Origin: JANSYP01 sp039184415
GTDB lineage: Bacteria > Pseudomonadota > Alphaproteobacteria > Rhodobacterales > Rhodobacteraceae
Direction of reading: 5' to 3'
DNA length: 14,730 nt
Assembly: GCA_039184415.1 (NCBI GenBank)
Contig: JBCDBB010000098.1
Span: 1-14,730, forward strand
Of the stretch, positions 13,326 through 14,730 are shown in pieces (position 1 is the stretch's first letter; each line of letters starts with the position of its first letter). The notes under the pieces were generated by a model. It worked only from the letters and a program-made list of their open reading frames with translations, made no database searches and had not been told where the DNA came from. The position numbers were made by a program, and so were the translations under genes.

Positions 13326-13354
13326 TTGACACAGGATTTGCTGTTCCTTATCTG
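13326..13354 (+). promoter_or_regulatory. Sigma-70-type promoter of groESL
   Basis: TTGACA (13326-13331), a 17-nt spacer and TATCTG (13349-13354). The -35 box is perfect. The CIRCE operator begins 7 nt after the -10 box, where it would cover the transcription start. No convincing sigma-32 boxes were seen. Confidence 0.75.
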
Positions 13355-13361
13355 CGGCTCG

Positions 13362-13388
13362 TTGGCACTCATTATAGCTGAGTGACAA
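13362..13388. promoter_or_regulatory. CIRCE element (HrcA operator)
   Basis: TTGGCACTC (13362-13370), a 9-nt spacer and GAGTGACAA (13380-13388). The consensus is TTAGCACTC-N9-GAGTGCTAA; the left arm differs at one position and the right arm at two. Spacer length is exact and the position, just downstream of a sigma-70 promoter and before groES, is classical. HrcA binding here represses groESL until heat stress. Confidence 0.9.
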
Positions 13389-13424
13389 CACAGGGATAAC
13401 CTACAGAGCCAAGGAGACTCTGAG

Positions 13425-13736
13425 ATGGCATTCAAACCGCTCCAAGATCGTGTACTGGTTCGCCGCGTTGAAGGCGAAGAAAAGACCAAGGGTGGTCTGA
13501 TCATCCCCGACAACGCCAAGGAGAAGCCCGCCGAGGGCCTCGTGGTATCCTGCGGCGACGGCGCCCGCAAGGACAGCGGCGAGCTGATCGAGATGTCGGT
13601 CAAGCCCGGCGACAAGATCCTGTTCGGCAAATGGTCGGGTACTGAAGTGTCGATCAATGGCGAAGAGCTGCTGATCATGAAGGAAAGCGACATCCTCGGC
13701 ATCATCGAGGACGACGCGGCGGCCGCGGCCGCCTGA
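13425..13736 (+). CDS. groES: Co-chaperonin GroES
   Basis: The product is 103 residues, slightly longer than the usual 95-97 because of an acidic and Ala-rich tail (IIEDDAAAAAA). It is the heptameric lid of the cytoplasmic GroEL folding chamber. The N-terminal FKPLQDRVLVRRVE, the mobile loop with GGLIIPDNAKEKP (23-35) that contacts GroEL, and the roof and C-terminal segments (GKWSGTEVSINGEELLIMKE, then SDILGII) are all standard. AAGGAG at 13411-13416 is 8 nt before the ATG. It is first in an operon with groEL, 56 nt downstream, under a promoter overlapped by CIRCE. Confidence 0.98.
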   Translation: MAFKPLQDRVLVRRVEGEEKTKGGLIIPDNAKEKPAEGLVVSCGDGARKDSGELIEMSVKPGDKILFGKWSGTEVSINGEELLIMKESDILGIIEDDAAAAAA

Positions 13737-13792
13737 AGGCCGGCCCAGGTCATTCCTTTTCCCAAACCCAAATCCTGAGGGAGTACGCCACG

Positions 13793-14730
<938 letters not shown>

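Noticed and set aside
12381..13391. A 336-codon minus-strand open frame opposite the TauE/SafE gene.
   Set aside because: It is extremely Gln/Arg/His/Pro-rich, crosses both the LysR/TauE operator and the groESL promoter, and has no recognisable domain.

Overview
The window looks like a piece of chromosome from an alphaproteobacterium, most likely of the Rhodobacterales (Roseobacter/Rhodobacter type). The base composition is GC-rich, the window opens inside an alphaproteobacterial-type RNase P RNA, and several genes are typical of that order: a DUF1127 mini-protein, a DUF1217 protein, a PraR/PhrR-type HTH regulator, a HisN-type phosphatase, and a groESL operon behind a CIRCE element. No transposase, integrase, phage gene, CRISPR array or tRNA was seen. 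This appears to be ordinary core and near-core chromosome with a few accessory genes.

Layout. 1-342: rnpB, missing its 5' end. 478-1302: a small exported protein resembling a molybdopterin-oxidoreductase domain, then ribosomal protein L33 (rpmG) with its own candidate promoter and a clear terminator. 1611-2653: a stand-alone MioC-type flavodoxin and a GNAT acetyltransferase. 2701-3835, minus strand: a Bax-inhibitor-1 family membrane protein with a strong terminator, and a DUF1127 mini-protein. 3956-5829: a LysR regulator convergent with a quinone-oxidoreductase-like MDR enzyme; their stop codons share the four bases CTAG. 5830-6158: a long AT-rich control region with several repeats. 6159-8749: an XRE regulator, a HisN-type phosphatase and an 8-oxoguanine deaminase, the last two overlapping by 8 nt. 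8764-8797: a near-perfect 34-bp palindrome between convergent genes. 8841-9395, minus strand: an exported protein of unknown function. 9596-11479: a 627-residue DUF1217 protein built from tandem repeats. 11503-13217: a LysR regulator divergent from a TauE/SafE exporter, with a perfect dyad between them. 13326-14730: promoter, CIRCE, groES and the 5' two thirds of groEL, cut by the window end.

How the genes work together. Two gene pairs are divergent and share a short control region (LysR/DUF1127 and LysR/TauE), and each has a dyad of LysR-operator type. The HisN/deaminase overlap suggests translational coupling and a purine or nucleotide salvage role. The groESL operon should be under HrcA control. 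I did not find a clearly new multi-gene system. The most unusual items are the DUF1217 protein with an 88-residue (264-bp) repeat period, the 34-bp palindrome, and the triple GCAAAATG array upstream of the MDR gene.
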